Assembly (NCBI GenBank): GCA_016926235.1
Contig: JAFGOZ010000268.1
Location: 1 to 19,743 of the forward strand
Direction: 5' to 3'
DNA from: Bacteroidales bacterium
GTDB taxonomy: Bacteria; Bacteroidota; Bacteroidia; Bacteroidales; UBA10428
DNA length: 19,743 nt
How positions within the stretch are numbered: position 1 is the stretch's first letter; each line of letters starts with the position of its first letter. The notes beneath the pieces were generated by a model. That model worked only from the letters and a program-made list of their open reading frames with translations, ran no database searches and was not told the origin of the DNA. Below, one piece after another: positions 1-8,155 of this stretch. Position numbers and translations under genes: made by a program.

Positions 1-222
1 GAATCTTCCCGATCCAATTATTGGCTCAATGCCATTCTGCTGAAAGATAGAAATGAACGTGATGAGTTTCTTAAATTTACCAATGAGCATGGTGTCATGA
101 CACGCCCGGCATGGCGGTTGATGCACAAAATACCCATGTTTGAAAAGTGTATGAAGAATGACATAAGCCATGCAGAATGGATTGAAAACAGGTTGGTAAA
201 TATTCCAAGCAGTGTACAATGA
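1..222 (+). CDS. legC: LegC-like sugar aminotransferase, C-terminal end (partial)
   Basis: Frame 1 is open from the window edge to TGA at 220-222 and gives 73 residues, so the gene starts outside the window. The fragment reads SNYWLNAILL near its start, then TRPAWRLMHKIPMF and finally NIPSSV. This is the usual C-terminal end of DegT/DnrJ/EryC1/StrS-family PLP aminotransferases of the LegC type, which aminate a UDP-4-keto-6-deoxy-HexNAc to the 4-amino sugar in legionaminic acid or bacillosamine-type synthesis. The catalytic lysine region is not in view. The stop overlaps the start of the acyltransferase gene as ATGA, so the two are translationally coupled and probably act in succession. Another sugar aminotransferase of the same superfamily is possible; the following NeuD-like and PtmE-like genes favour LegC. 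Confidence 0.7.
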   Translation, partial: ESSRSNYWLNAILLKDRNERDEFLKFTNEHGVMTRPAWRLMHKIPMFEKCMKNDISHAEWIENRLVNIPSSVQ

Positions 223-821
223 AAAGACCTAAGGAAGATATTATTCTCATCGGTGGCGGCGGACATTGTTCGTCAGTGATTGATGTTATTGAACAACAGG
301 GAATTTATAGGATAGCCGGGATTGTTGACCTGAAAGAAAAGCTGGGTGATGAGAACCTGGGCTATAAAGTAATTGGCAATGATGATGATCTGCCAACAAT
401 AGCCAGGGAGTATAAAAACTTTTTCATCACTCTGGGACAATTGAGGACTCCGCTTAGAAGAATGGAACTCTTTCAATTTTTGTGCGAGTTGGGTGTAAAT
501 CTTCCTTTCATTATTTCTCCGCATGCTTACGTCTCAAAGCATGCATGCATTGGAAAAGGATCCGTTATTATGCACATGGCCCAGGTAAATGCAAATGCAA
601 CAATTGGTAATAACTGTATTATAAATTCAAAAGCGCTTATTGAACATGATGCTGTTATTGAAGATAATTGTCATATATCTACCGGGGCAATTATTAATGG
701 TGGTGTATATGTCGAAAAAGGCACCTTTGTTGGCAGCGGTGCTGTTACAAAACAATATATCCGCATTCCTGGAATGAGCTTTATTAAAGCGAATACTTTA
801 CTTACTGGCACACAAGAATAA
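219..821 (+). CDS. NeuD/PglD-like sugar O/N-acyltransferase
   Basis: The 200-residue product has the two-part build of the NeuD/PglD/LegH family. An N-terminal Rossmann-like domain carries the loop LIGGGGHCSSVID (10-22). From about residue 100 a left-handed beta-helix of hexapeptide repeats follows (for example ACIGKG, ATIGNN, AVIEDN). His143 in the IEHD motif sits where PglD has its catalytic base. The family transfers an acetyl group from acetyl-CoA to the 4-amino group of UDP-sugars (PglD, LegH) or to sialic acid (NeuD). The start overlaps the stop of the upstream LegC-like aminotransferase as ATGA, so acylation of the newly made 4-amino sugar is the likely role. The acyl donor and exact sugar cannot be read from the sequence. 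Length is normal for the family. Confidence 0.85.
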   Translation: MKRPKEDIILIGGGGHCSSVIDVIEQQGIYRIAGIVDLKEKLGDENLGYKVIGNDDDLPTIAREYKNFFITLGQLRTPLRRMELFQFLCELGVNLPFIISPHAYVSKHACIGKGSVIMHMAQVNANATIGNNCIINSKALIEHDAVIEDNCHISTGAIINGGVYVEKGTFVGSGAVTKQYIRIPGMSFIKANTLLTGTQE

Positions 822-833
822 GAAGATCAAAAC

Positions 834-1874
834 ATGAATTATAGGAACAGGGATATTGAACCTGAAAATACGCTGCTTGATGCTTTAAAACAGATGGATA
901 AGCTGGACAAAAAGCTTCTACTTGTTATCAGAAATGAAAAGTTCATAAGTTTATTAAGCATTGGCGACATTCAAAGGGCTATCATCAAAAATAAAACACT
1001 GGACTCCAAAGTAGAAAGTATCCTCAGAAAGGATATACGAATTCTTAAACCAAATGATGATCTTGAAACCGCAAAAAAACTGATGATGGAATTCCGCATG
1101 GAACTCTGTCCTGTGGTCAATTCGGATAATGATATAGAAAGTGTTTATTTTTGGGAAGATCTTTTTGTTGACAAAAAGCCAAAGCCTGCCAGCCAATTTG
1201 AATTACCAGTGGTTATTATGGCCGGAGGATTAGGAACAAGGTTAAAACCCTTGACTAATGTATTACCCAAACCCTTGATTCCTATTAACGAAAAAAGCAT
1301 TATTGAAGAAATTATAGAAAGGTTTCAACAACATGGTTGTCATGATTTTTATATTTCTGTCAATTATAAGGCAGAATTAATTGAGTTTTATTTAAGACAG
1401 CAAAAATTAAACTGCGATTTGTATTTTCTCAAGGAACCAAAACCATTAGGTACTGCAGGAAGCTTGTCGTTATTAAAAGACAAAATTGATAAGACTTTCT
1501 TTGTAAGCAATTGCGATATCTTAATTGAACAGGACTACTCTGAGATCTATGAATACCATAGGACGAACAAAAATGAAATTACAATTGTCGCAGCCTTGAA
1601 ACAATATGCCATTCAATATGGTACTTTAGAAACTGGAGACAATGGACAGTTATTGGACATAATTGAAAAGCCGGAATTTGTTTTAAAAATTAACAGTGGC
1701 ATGTATATCTTAGAGCCACATGTTCTTCGTGAAGTGCCTAATGATGAATTCTTTCATATTACTCATCTTATAGAAAATGTAAAAAGAAGAAATGGCAAAA
1801 TCGGTGTATTCCCCGTTAGTGAAAAGTCATGGAAAGATTTAGGTGATAAAAGTGAATTCATTAAGAATATGTAA
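834..1874 (+). CDS. ptmE: CBS-domain sugar-phosphate nucleotidyltransferase (PtmE-like)
   Basis: The 346-residue protein joins an N-terminal CBS-domain pair (about 1-115) to a nucleotidyltransferase domain (about 124-346). The NTP-binding signature GGLGTRLKPLTNVLPKPLIP is at 131-150, the sugar-phosphate part EPKPLGTAGSL at 201-211, and the metal-binding NCD at 226-228. This is the layout of PtmE, which in Campylobacter makes GDP-glucosamine from GlcN-1-P for the GDP-linked legionaminic acid route. CBS pairs usually bind adenine nucleotides, so the enzyme may be allosterically controlled. It lies 12 bp after the acyltransferase gene, in the order often seen in nonulosonate clusters. The nucleotide and sugar actually used are inferred. 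A general mannose- or glucose-1-phosphate transferase is the alternative. Confidence 0.8.
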   Translation: MNYRNRDIEPENTLLDALKQMDKLDKKLLLVIRNEKFISLLSIGDIQRAIIKNKTLDSKVESILRKDIRILKPNDDLETAKKLMMEFRMELCPVVNSDNDIESVYFWEDLFVDKKPKPASQFELPVVIMAGGLGTRLKPLTNVLPKPLIPINEKSIIEEIIERFQQHGCHDFYISVNYKAELIEFYLRQQKLNCDLYFLKEPKPLGTAGSLSLLKDKIDKTFFVSNCDILIEQDYSEIYEYHRTNKNEITIVAALKQYAIQYGTLETGDNGQLLDIIEKPEFVLKINSGMYILEPHVLREVPNDEFFHITHLIENVKRRNGKIGVFPVSEKSWKDLGDKSEFIKNM

Positions 1875-1961
1875 AATTCGAGTTAGATTGAGATCTTTAT
1901 TAAAATGACATTACACCTTGATAGGTCAAATAATAGTATTTATTTGTAATTTTTTAAATCT

Positions 1962-2732
1962 ATGCTAAACAAACTTAAGAATTTATGGAAGCAATACAAG
2001 TATTATTCTCTAATATTAAATAGTACTAGTTCAGCTAAACTTTTAATATATAATTACTTGCTTCCTGAAACAATAATTAGGATTAAAATAGCTGGGAACA
2101 ATTTCTTCATCCGAACTAGAACAAATGATATTGAGGTTGTTAAAATTGCTTTTGTTGATAATGAATATGATATTCTTAATTGTAAACATGTAAATACAAT
2201 AATTGATGCGGGTGCACATATAGGTACTTCAGCAATCTTTTTTGCAAATAAGTATCCAAATGCAAAGATTATTGCCATTGAACCTCAAAAAGACAATTTT
2301 GAGTTATTAAAAATGAATGTTAAGCAATACAAAAATGTACTTCCACTTAACGCAGCAGTATGGAGCACAAATGAATCTAGAAACATTTTAGATCGCCTGC
2401 ACGGACATTTGGGTTATACCATATCTGAAACTAATAACAGCTTCAAATCTACAGGCCAAAAAACTGATTGTTATTCCATCAGTACAATAATGGAAATGTA
2501 TAACCTAAAAACTATAGATATTTTAAAAATGGATATAGAGGGTGGAGAAAAATTTGTCTTCGAAAAACCGGAAGAATGGATTAACTGTATTGAAACAATT
2601 ATTTTAGAACTTCATGAACGAATTACTCCGGGTTGTGAGAAGGCCTTTCTTGAAGCAACTAAAAAATTCAGCCATTTTGAGAGGTCGGGAGAAAAAATTA
2701 TCGCATATCAGAATAATACTTTTGAGAAGTAA
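1962..2732 (+). CDS. FkbM-family SAM-dependent methyltransferase
   Basis: The 256-residue protein has the class I methyltransferase pattern of the FkbM family. The SAM-binding motif I is IIDAGAHIG (80-88), motif II ends in IEPQ (106-109), and the acidic motif DIEGGE is at 191-196. FkbM-type enzymes in polysaccharide loci typically O-methylate a hydroxyl of a sugar or a glycan end; the target here is unknown. The ATG follows an 87-bp AT-rich gap in which I see no convincing promoter. The gene begins the part of the locus devoted to assembly rather than precursor supply. Length is typical for the family. Confidence 0.85.
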   Translation: MLNKLKNLWKQYKYYSLILNSTSSAKLLIYNYLLPETIIRIKIAGNNFFIRTRTNDIEVVKIAFVDNEYDILNCKHVNTIIDAGAHIGTSAIFFANKYPNAKIIAIEPQKDNFELLKMNVKQYKNVLPLNAAVWSTNESRNILDRLHGHLGYTISETNNSFKSTGQKTDCYSISTIMEMYNLKTIDILKMDIEGGEKFVFEKPEEWINCIETIILELHERITPGCEKAFLEATKKFSHFERSGEKIIAYQNNTFEK

Positions 2733-2755
2733 TAGCATCCTGATCCTATAATTTA

Positions 2756-2774
2756 GTTTAGAAATACTCTAAAC
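2756..2774 (+). other. Small hairpin in the gap before the flippase gene
   Basis: GTTTAGA (2756-2762) and TCTAAAC (2768-2774) form a perfect 7-bp stem around a 5-nt loop, 24 bp after the methyltransferase stop. It is AT-rich and has no T-run behind it, so it is at best a weak terminator or RNA-processing site and could be chance. Confidence 0.25.
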
Positions 2775-2843
2775 ACAAATGGCTGTTATGTAAGCAGTCT
2801 GTATTATCTGACTAATTTGATCTATTTATGGTTAAAATAATAT

Positions 2844-4319
2844 ATGAGCTCTGAAAAATCACTGAAAAATCAGACCGTAAATGGCTTATTTTGGAGCTTT
2901 ATTGATAGTGTTTCTAATCAAGGTATCACATTTGTTATTGGTATCATTTTAGCAAGGATATTAGCCCCAAAGGAAGTAGGCTTAATTGGTATGATATCCA
3001 TTTTCATTGCTATTTCTGTTACATTTATTGAGAGCGGATTCTCACAGGCCCTTATTAGAAAAAAAGATTGTTCCCAGGCTGATTATTCGACTGTTTTCTA
3101 TTTCAACCTGGCTATAAGTATTCTGTTTTACCTTATTCTATATTTTACAGCAGATTTTATTAGTGAATTTTATAAAGAACCCCAATTAGTCAATATAATA
3201 AAAATATTGGGCTTAGGTTTAATTATTAATGCTTTTACAATAGTACAAAGAACAATTTTATTCAAAAATATTGACTTCAAACTTCAAACAAAAATCACGA
3301 TCATTTCATCTGTTGTATCAGGAATTGTGGGAATATGGATGGCAACTAAGGGATATGGCGTTTATAGTCTCGTTTTTAAGACCCTCTGTGGTTATTTCTT
3401 AACCGCTCTATCTCTTTGGTTTTTAAATAACTGGAAGCCTGCTTTTTTATTCAAAATAAGTTCCTTTAATGAAATGTTTTCATTTGGCTCAAAGCTTTTA
3501 GCTAGCGGCTTGATCAATACATTATACGATAATTTCTATTATTTAATAATTGGCAAGTTCTTTTCAGCCACAGAATTAGGTTATTTCACACGTGCTGATA
3601 GATTTAATAAACTTCCTTCACAAACTTTAAATAATATTATTCAGCGCGTGACATTTCCAACTCTCGTTTTAATTCAAAATGATATTCCCCGGCTTAAAAG
3701 TGCTTATCAAAAGCTTAACAAAGCAATGATGTTGATTTCCTTTTTTTCTTTGTTTAGTCTCGCAGCTATTGCCAAACCCATGATAATTGTATTAATTGGT
3801 GAGAAATGGATTCCTGCAGCCATATACTTACAGTTATTATGTTTCTCAGCTATATTTTATCCACTTCAATCATTGAACTTGAATGTTTTAAAAGTTTTAG
3901 GCAGATCAGATCTTTACCTAAAATTAGAAATTATTAAAAAAGCTTTAGCTATACCGGTTATTATTATAGGGGTTTTTACAAACGTGAAAATCATGATTAT
4001 CGGAATGGCTTTTATTGCTTTCTTTTCATGTTTAATTAGTAGCCATTTTTCCGGCAAATTGATAAAGTATTCAATTCTAGAACAATTCAAAGATATTTCA
4101 TCCTCTTTTTTTATTACATTAACCATTGCTATAATCACTTACTTTATTGGTTTTTATGTAAAGGCACCATTAGGTATTGTTTTAATTCTGCAATTGCTTA
4201 TTGCACTATCGCTTTTTGTCAGCATTTGTGAATTAATTCGCATAAAAGACTATATATACATTAAAGAAATTGTTTGGAACAAAATAAAGGCTATTATTTT
4301 AAGAAAAATGGGCACTTAA
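2844..4319 (+). CDS. wzx: Wzx-type polysaccharide flippase (MOP superfamily)
   Basis: This 491-residue, strongly hydrophobic protein has the build of the MATE/MOP exporter superfamily, polysaccharide branch (WzxC/Polysacc_synt type). The opening NQTVNGLFWSFIDSVSNQG, then ARILAPKEVGLIGMISIF and SGFSQALIRKKD, are characteristic of this branch. About 12-14 membrane segments are apparent. Such proteins flip undecaprenyl-pyrophosphate-linked oligosaccharide units across the inner membrane. Together with the Wzy-like gene downstream it points to Wzx/Wzy-dependent assembly. It is preceded by a 111-bp gap, one of the longest inside the run. The substrate is set by the unit made by the neighbouring glycosyltransferases. 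Confidence 0.9.
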   Translation: MSSEKSLKNQTVNGLFWSFIDSVSNQGITFVIGIILARILAPKEVGLIGMISIFIAISVTFIESGFSQALIRKKDCSQADYSTVFYFNLAISILFYLILYFTADFISEFYKEPQLVNIIKILGLGLIINAFTIVQRTILFKNIDFKLQTKITIISSVVSGIVGIWMATKGYGVYSLVFKTLCGYFLTALSLWFLNNWKPAFLFKISSFNEMFSFGSKLLASGLINTLYDNFYYLIIGKFFSATELGYFTRADRFNKLPSQTLNNIIQRVTFPTLVLIQNDIPRLKSAYQKLNKAMMLISFFSLFSLAAIAKPMIIVLIGEKWIPAAIYLQLLCFSAIFYPLQSLNLNVLKVLGRSDLYLKLEIIKKALAIPVIIIGVFTNVKIMIIGMAFIAFFSCLISSHFSGKLIKYSILEQFKDISSSFFITLTIAIITYFIGFYVKAPLGIVLILQLLIALSLFVSICELIRIKDYIYIKEIVWNKIKAIILRKMGT

Positions 4320-4373
4320 ACATGCATAGATAGCTCCTTTTGTTTTCTTGCATATTTCAGCAAATAGAAATAA

Positions 4374-5516
4374 ATGAAAAATAAAATATTCATTATTGGT
4401 AATGGCGGCATAGCCAAGGACGAAAATGATAATGACTTGGCCAATCCAGATGTTGGGAATTTCATTTCATCACTTAAAGAAAATGGATTTGATGTTTTTT
4501 ATGCAAGCCAAAAAAGTTCATTTATAATGAATAAATTCCTTTATACTTACAAATTGAAGGATAATTTCATTGATTATAAAGTAATTCGCGGCGGGAAAAG
4601 AAATCCCCTGCGTTATTGGGATTTACTCTATCTAATTTATAAAATACTTACATATCGGAATATTTATATTTATTATCCTGGCGGACTCTCAATAACTTCA
4701 GCAAGAATATGTGTGTTATTTGGTAAAAAATATGGAGTCTATGTCAGAGGCTACGGAATATATTCCCGGGACAAATCAAATAGCAAACATTTAAGCGAAG
4801 AGTTTACTAACTGGTTTATTCTATTAAAAGCTGCATACCTTATTACTGTCTCAGAAAAACTTAGAAATGATCTACTTCCATTTAATAAAAAAGTCAGTAT
4901 TATCAGACCAATGATTAAATGGGATTTAAGGGATGCTGTATATAGTGAAAAAAATTATTCTAATAAAATAAAATGGAATTTTTTATGTGTAGGTTCAATT
5001 CATGAGAGAAAAGGGATTCCCGAATTAATTAAAGTTGCAGAAATCCTGGAAAAAGAAAACCTCAATTTTTCTATTAATGTGTTGGGTGATGGCCCATTGT
5101 TGAATTCATTAATTGAAAATCAAAAAAATGGGAAAGTATCAAAAAGTCTTAACTTTCTTGGGGGCGTAAGCACTGAGCCCGAAATATCTTTATGGTACGA
5201 AAGATCTGATGCCCTCTTATTGTTTACACGAAACGAAGGTTTCCCCAGAGTCTTATATGAAGCAATGATTAAAAAGCTTCCTATATTTACCACTTTCGTT
5301 TCTGGAATTTCCGGCACCATGAAAGCAGGTTATAATTGTATAGAATTGCCTGTCAGAGATAGTGAAGGCCAAGTCAAAGCTATACTAGATACTATTTGTA
5401 ATCCCAGACTCCTCAATAAAATAGCAGATAACGGGCTATTAACAGTCAAAGAAATAATTAATAATAGGTTATCTCACCATGAGGTATTAATTACTAATCT
5501 AACCTCTCTGAGCTAA
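4374..5516 (+). CDS. GT4-family glycosyltransferase
   Basis: The 380-residue protein has the GT-B fold of retaining GT4 enzymes. The C-terminal donor domain begins at FLCVGSIHERKGIPELIK (203-220), has VLGDGP (236-241), and carries the EX7E signature as EGFPRVLYEAM (288-298, with Glu288 and Glu296). A glycine-rich start (IIGNGGIAKD) replaces the more usual GGI/GGA loop. No membrane segment or signal peptide is seen, so it acts on the cytoplasmic face on lipid-linked acceptors. Sugar specificity cannot be told. The gene ends 4 bp before the next GT4 gene. Confidence 0.88.
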   Translation: MKNKIFIIGNGGIAKDENDNDLANPDVGNFISSLKENGFDVFYASQKSSFIMNKFLYTYKLKDNFIDYKVIRGGKRNPLRYWDLLYLIYKILTYRNIYIYYPGGLSITSARICVLFGKKYGVYVRGYGIYSRDKSNSKHLSEEFTNWFILLKAAYLITVSEKLRNDLLPFNKKVSIIRPMIKWDLRDAVYSEKNYSNKIKWNFLCVGSIHERKGIPELIKVAEILEKENLNFSINVLGDGPLLNSLIENQKNGKVSKSLNFLGGVSTEPEISLWYERSDALLLFTRNEGFPRVLYEAMIKKLPIFTTFVSGISGTMKAGYNCIELPVRDSEGQVKAILDTICNPRLLNKIADNGLLTVKEIINNRLSHHEVLITNLTSLS

Positions 5517-5520
5517 AAAA

Positions 5521-6693
5521 ATGAAAATTGTTTGGTTGTGCCATTTCAATAATTTATTTATCTCAAATAAACTTGGGCTAAAGGAAACAGTAGAATTTGC
5601 GCCTTGGATTTCCAGGTTTATTGAGATTTTTGAAAGTAAAAACCAGTTGGACATTGAAATTGTATGCCCCAATAAGTATATTACTAGTATAAAAGAATTT
5701 TCAAAAGGCAATATAAAATACCACTTCTTTCCTTTTACCCTGCCTTTTATCCCAAATTACTTTAGCAACTTCATACATTACAAAACAAATTTTATAATAA
5801 TTAAATGCATCATCAAAAGAATTATTACCAGAATTAACCCGGATTTGATACATGTTTTCGGGACAGAAAATGCATATTTCACATCATCAATACTGCAGCT
5901 AAAACATAAATTTCCAGTTTTCATTACTATACAAGGATTTGCATATTTTCTTCAATTAAATGATTATAAGACAAAAAAAAGGAAAGCTATTGAGAAAAAA
6001 ATCATACAGGAATTTTATCATTTCGGAATCAGGGATAACAATATGAAAGCTTTCATAAAATCAGTTAATCCAGATGCTGTTTTTTTTCACCATGAAATTG
6101 CTCCTTATTTGCCTAAGTATGATGGTAACCTATTTAATAAAATTTTTGATGTGGTTTTCTTTGCCAGCGTTGTAAAAGAAAAAGGTATCGAAGACTTAAT
6201 TCACTCAATTCATATTGTAAAGAAAGGCAAACCTGATATTCGGGTTTGTATAATTGGCCCTTCTCCAATGGGTTATGATCAAATTACGAAATTAATCAAG
6301 GATCTAGAGTTATTAGATAACTTTACAATAATGGGCGCTCAGAAGAGCATTGATGAAGTTCATAAAATAGCTGTTCAAGCAAGAATTTCGGTGTTGCCGA
6401 CACATGCTGATACAATTCCTGGAACCATAATCGAAAGCATGTATATGCGAATACCCTGCATTTCTTACGCCGTCGGAGGAATCCCATCAATAAATGAGTT
6501 CAATGAAGTAATAAAAATTTTGCAAAAAGGTGATATTCAGGGTCTGGCTAAGAACATTCTTTTTCTTCTGGAAAATGAACAGTATGCAATGGAAATGAGT
6601 GACAGTGCATATTTGTATGTGTGTAACCGATGGAATTCCGACGAAATCTATAATTCAATATCTATTGCTTATAGAAAAATATTGAAATACTAA
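5521..6693 (+). CDS. GT4-family glycosyltransferase with Asp in the EX7E position
   Basis: A 390-residue GT-B protein of the GT4 family. The acceptor domain contains DLIHVFGTENA (108-118). The donor domain includes FFASVVKEKGIEDLI (213-227), CIIGPSP (243-249) and VGGIPSINE (318-326). The EX7E signature reads DTIPGTIIESM, so the first acid is Asp297 and the second Glu305. The Glu-to-Asp change is conservative and does not argue against activity. The start codon follows the stop of the upstream GT4 gene by 4 A residues, so the two are co-translated or nearly so. Sugar specificity is unknown. Confidence 0.87.
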   Translation: MKIVWLCHFNNLFISNKLGLKETVEFAPWISRFIEIFESKNQLDIEIVCPNKYITSIKEFSKGNIKYHFFPFTLPFIPNYFSNFIHYKTNFIIIKCIIKRIITRINPDLIHVFGTENAYFTSSILQLKHKFPVFITIQGFAYFLQLNDYKTKKRKAIEKKIIQEFYHFGIRDNNMKAFIKSVNPDAVFFHHEIAPYLPKYDGNLFNKIFDVVFFASVVKEKGIEDLIHSIHIVKKGKPDIRVCIIGPSPMGYDQITKLIKDLELLDNFTIMGAQKSIDEVHKIAVQARISVLPTHADTIPGTIIESMYMRIPCISYAVGGIPSINEFNEVIKILQKGDIQGLAKNILFLLENEQYAMEMSDSAYLYVCNRWNSDEIYNSISIAYRKILKY

Positions 6694-6739
6694 GTATCAT
6701 AAATACTTGTCCAAAATTTTCTCATAATAATCAGGTTTC

Positions 6740-8077
6740 TTGTATTATAAAAATAAGATATTAGAAAAAGAAAGTGCCTATCTGGCAAAAAATGGAAAAA
6801 TAACCTGGGGTAGCTGGGTATTCAATGTTATTCTTTCAATAATACTTGTTGGTTTTTCAGTAAGTATTATAGACTTTTTCCTCTCTAGACTAGTGATCTT
6901 TATTATTACAGTAGCCTTGTTATTGGCTCTTGTAGTAAAACGTAAGAGGGTTAATGCAATTGTATATTTTATAACAGCATATTTTGTGCTAATACAGTTG
7001 TTGGCAATGTTAAATTTTAATGACCTGACGCAAGATAGCTTACTTTCATTGGGTTTGACCGTTACAAGATTTCTTTTGGCATTTCTTATAATTAAACACG
7101 GGGGAATGTTTTTTCTTGAAAGATTTGAAAAGTTCTCATTTACATTAATATTGGTTGGGTTGCCCTTGTTTGTAATTATTCAATATATTCCCCAAGTTTC
7201 TTCTTTTTTGAGCAGTTTTGACATAAATAGTATTAAAATTCAGCAGGAGTATGGCGGTTGGAATATTTTCTTCTTCGTTCATAGTGGCTGGGCAGGAAAT
7301 CGTTTTAGTGGCTATGCCTGGGAACCTGGTGGCATGGCTATGATGATAACCATTAGTTGGGTAATTTATATTTTGAACAAAGGACCTTTAATAAATTTAA
7401 AGGTCCTTATTTATTGTCTGGCCATGATACTTACTTTTTCAACTACCGGTTATATTGTAATGCTTTTTCTAGCAATCTTTTACGCAATAAACAGAAGAGG
7501 TACGAAGTTATTTGCTTTTGGTTTTCCAATTTTTGTTGCGGTATTAATCGCTGCACCTTACATTTGGAAACTGGATTTTATGGAAAGAAAAATTAATAAT
7601 TATATTGAAAATGACGAAAAATACAGAAGTTACGAGGGCTCCTATGAGTCACTCGAGGTAAAAAATGTAGGCAGATGGAGTATTATCAAAATTGGCCTAA
7701 ATGATATAGTTAAATGGCCCTTGGGCTATGGAACTGTAATAGCAGGCCGAACAAAAAATGTCAAAGGTGAGGTTATTTCTGGTGCAAATGGATTAATTAA
7801 CTTTTTACTACTTTGGGGCTTTATTGGACTTGCTTTTTTAATTTACGCACTGTACAAATTTGTTTGTAATTTTCGCTATAGTAAGTTCGTCAGATTCAAA
7901 TTATTCCTGCTAGTAGCTTTGTTACTTGTTTTCTCTTCCAACCAAGTTTCACTTAATCCAATATTATATTTTATAATCTTATACCCATTTGTTTACAAGT
8001 ATGACAAATTAAGGAACCAGAAAATAATAGCTAATGGTAATTCAATAAATAGAATTAATGCTATTCCCTCTTCTTAA
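6740..8077 (+). CDS. wzy: Wzy-like O-antigen/polysaccharide polymerase, TTG start
   Basis: This protein of about 445 residues has some 10-11 hydrophobic segments starting at about residue 26, and a large hydrophilic loop at about 275-350. It carries RFSGYAWEPGGMAM (188-201), the EPG-type motif often seen in Wzy/O-antigen ligase-like proteins, and GRWSIIKIGL followed by PLGYG (311-331). Wzy joins lipid-linked repeat units at the periplasmic face. Sequence is always divergent in this family, so the call rests on topology, motifs and position between glycosyltransferase genes and after wzx. The frame is closed by TAA at 6728-6730 and holds no ATG until about codon 90, deep in the membrane domain; TTG at 6740 is therefore the likely start. 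An O-antigen ligase (WaaL-type) is the main alternative. Confidence 0.75.
   Translation: MYYKNKILEKESAYLAKNGKITWGSWVFNVILSIILVGFSVSIIDFFLSRLVIFIITVALLLALVVKRKRVNAIVYFITAYFVLIQLLAMLNFNDLTQDSLLSLGLTVTRFLLAFLIIKHGGMFFLERFEKFSFTLILVGLPLFVIIQYIPQVSSFLSSFDINSIKIQQEYGGWNIFFFVHSGWAGNRFSGYAWEPGGMAMMITISWVIYILNKGPLINLKVLIYCLAMILTFSTTGYIVMLFLAIFYAINRRGTKLFAFGFPIFVAVLIAAPYIWKLDFMERKINNYIENDEKYRSYEGSYESLEVKNVGRWSIIKIGLNDIVKWPLGYGTVIAGRTKNVKGEVISGANGLINFLLLWGFIGLAFLIYALYKFVCNFRYSKFVRFKLFLLVALLLVFSSNQVSLNPILYFIILYPFVYKYDKLRNQKIIANGNSINRINAIPSS
7380..7408 (+). repeat. Perfect 11-bp inverted repeat inside the wzy-like gene
   Basis: AAGGACCTTTA (7380-7390) and TAAAGGTCCTT (7398-7408) are exact reverse complements around a 7-nt loop (ATAAATT). 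The hairpin lies in the stretch encoding a short loop between two membrane segments (residues about 213-223). It could fold in the mRNA; a function is not shown. Confidence 0.6.
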
Positions 8078-8155
8078 GTCTTTTCATTATTGAAATAATA
8101 AAAAACAACTAAAGTATAATTTGATACAATATGTTACAGCATTTCTATACAAATT

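Noticed and set aside
1875..1961. Possible Bacteroidota promoter before the FkbM gene
   Set aside because: TAATTTTTT is near the -7 consensus, but no TTTG lies at the proper distance upstream.
5521..6693. Inactive glycosyltransferase because the first Glu of EX7E is Asp
   Set aside because: The change is conservative and seen among GT4 proteins; all other elements are intact.
6692..6708. Hairpin AAGTAT/ATACTT just after the second GT4 stop
   Set aside because: Only 6 bp, AT-rich and without a T-run; expected by chance in such AT-rich gaps.
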